5,981 bases of DNA. Origin: JAKVCB01 sp963578605. GTDB taxonomy: Bacteria; Planctomycetota; Planctomycetia; Pirellulales; Lacipirellulaceae. Position 1 is the stretch's first letter. Each line of letters opens with the position of its first letter. A program made the position numbers and the translations under genes. The stretch is taken from contig CAUZEA010000209.1 in NCBI GenBank assembly GCA_963578605.1, forward strand, positions 1 to 5,981, given 5' to 3'. The notes under the pieces are model-generated. The model saw only the letters and a list, made by a program, of their open reading frames with translations, did not search any database and was not told the origin of the DNA. Shown piece by piece: positions 5,951-5,981 of this stretch.

Positions 5951-5981
5951 AAAAGCACGTGGGGTTTTTCCAGGAATGAAT

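Noticed and set aside
1..5981. Mobile elements, CRISPR arrays, tRNA or rRNA genes, toxin-antitoxin or defence genes
   Set aside because: No transposase, integrase, direct-repeat array, tRNA-like cloverleaf or defence-type protein was seen on either strand. All long conserved frames are explained by the five genes listed.

Overview
The window looks like ordinary chromosomal DNA of a planctomycete, probably a Pirellulales relative. This is inferred from the protein types: a two-component pair with the histidine-kinase start WPIRNKLKLGLGLL and the regulator segment LTKPCKLVEIEALL, a stand-alone LptF/LptG-type permease with a long helical insert, and a LexA with SSPNGVMCHLKALEKKG. No database search was possible.

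Layout, left to right. (1) Positions 1-363 (+): the C-terminal end of a larger protein cut by the window edge, tentatively a planctomycete PP2C-type phosphatase. (2) 553-1734 (+): an LptF/LptG family permease, with a plausible sigma-70-type promoter and a GTG start. (3) 1735-2066: a 332-base intergenic stretch with several hairpins behind the permease gene, the strongest being 8 bp at 1856-1874, then a good extended -10 promoter (1951-1980), a G-quadruplex-type leader and a perfect Shine-Dalgarno sequence. (4) 2067-3722 (+): a membrane sensor histidine kinase. (5) 3770-5176 (+), 47 bases further on: an NtrC-class sigma-54 activator response regulator. (6) 5177-5334: a short convergent spacer without a clear terminator. 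(7) 5335-5937 (-): LexA, the SOS repressor.

The kinase and regulator almost certainly form a phosphorelay pair: a periplasmic helical sensor, HAMP, HisKA and HATPase module passing phosphate to a receiver that controls a sigma-54 AAA+ ATPase. No convincing sigma-54 promoter lies in the window, so its targets are probably elsewhere. The permease (envelope lipid export), the partial first gene and lexA (DNA damage response) are separate transcription units.

No new multi-gene system is visible. The points most worth a second look are a dnaX-like A AAA AAG slippery heptamer in frame within lexA, with a near stop in the -1 frame; the G-quadruplex motif in the kinase leader, together with the kinase start correction; and the mutually exclusive hairpins behind the permease gene.
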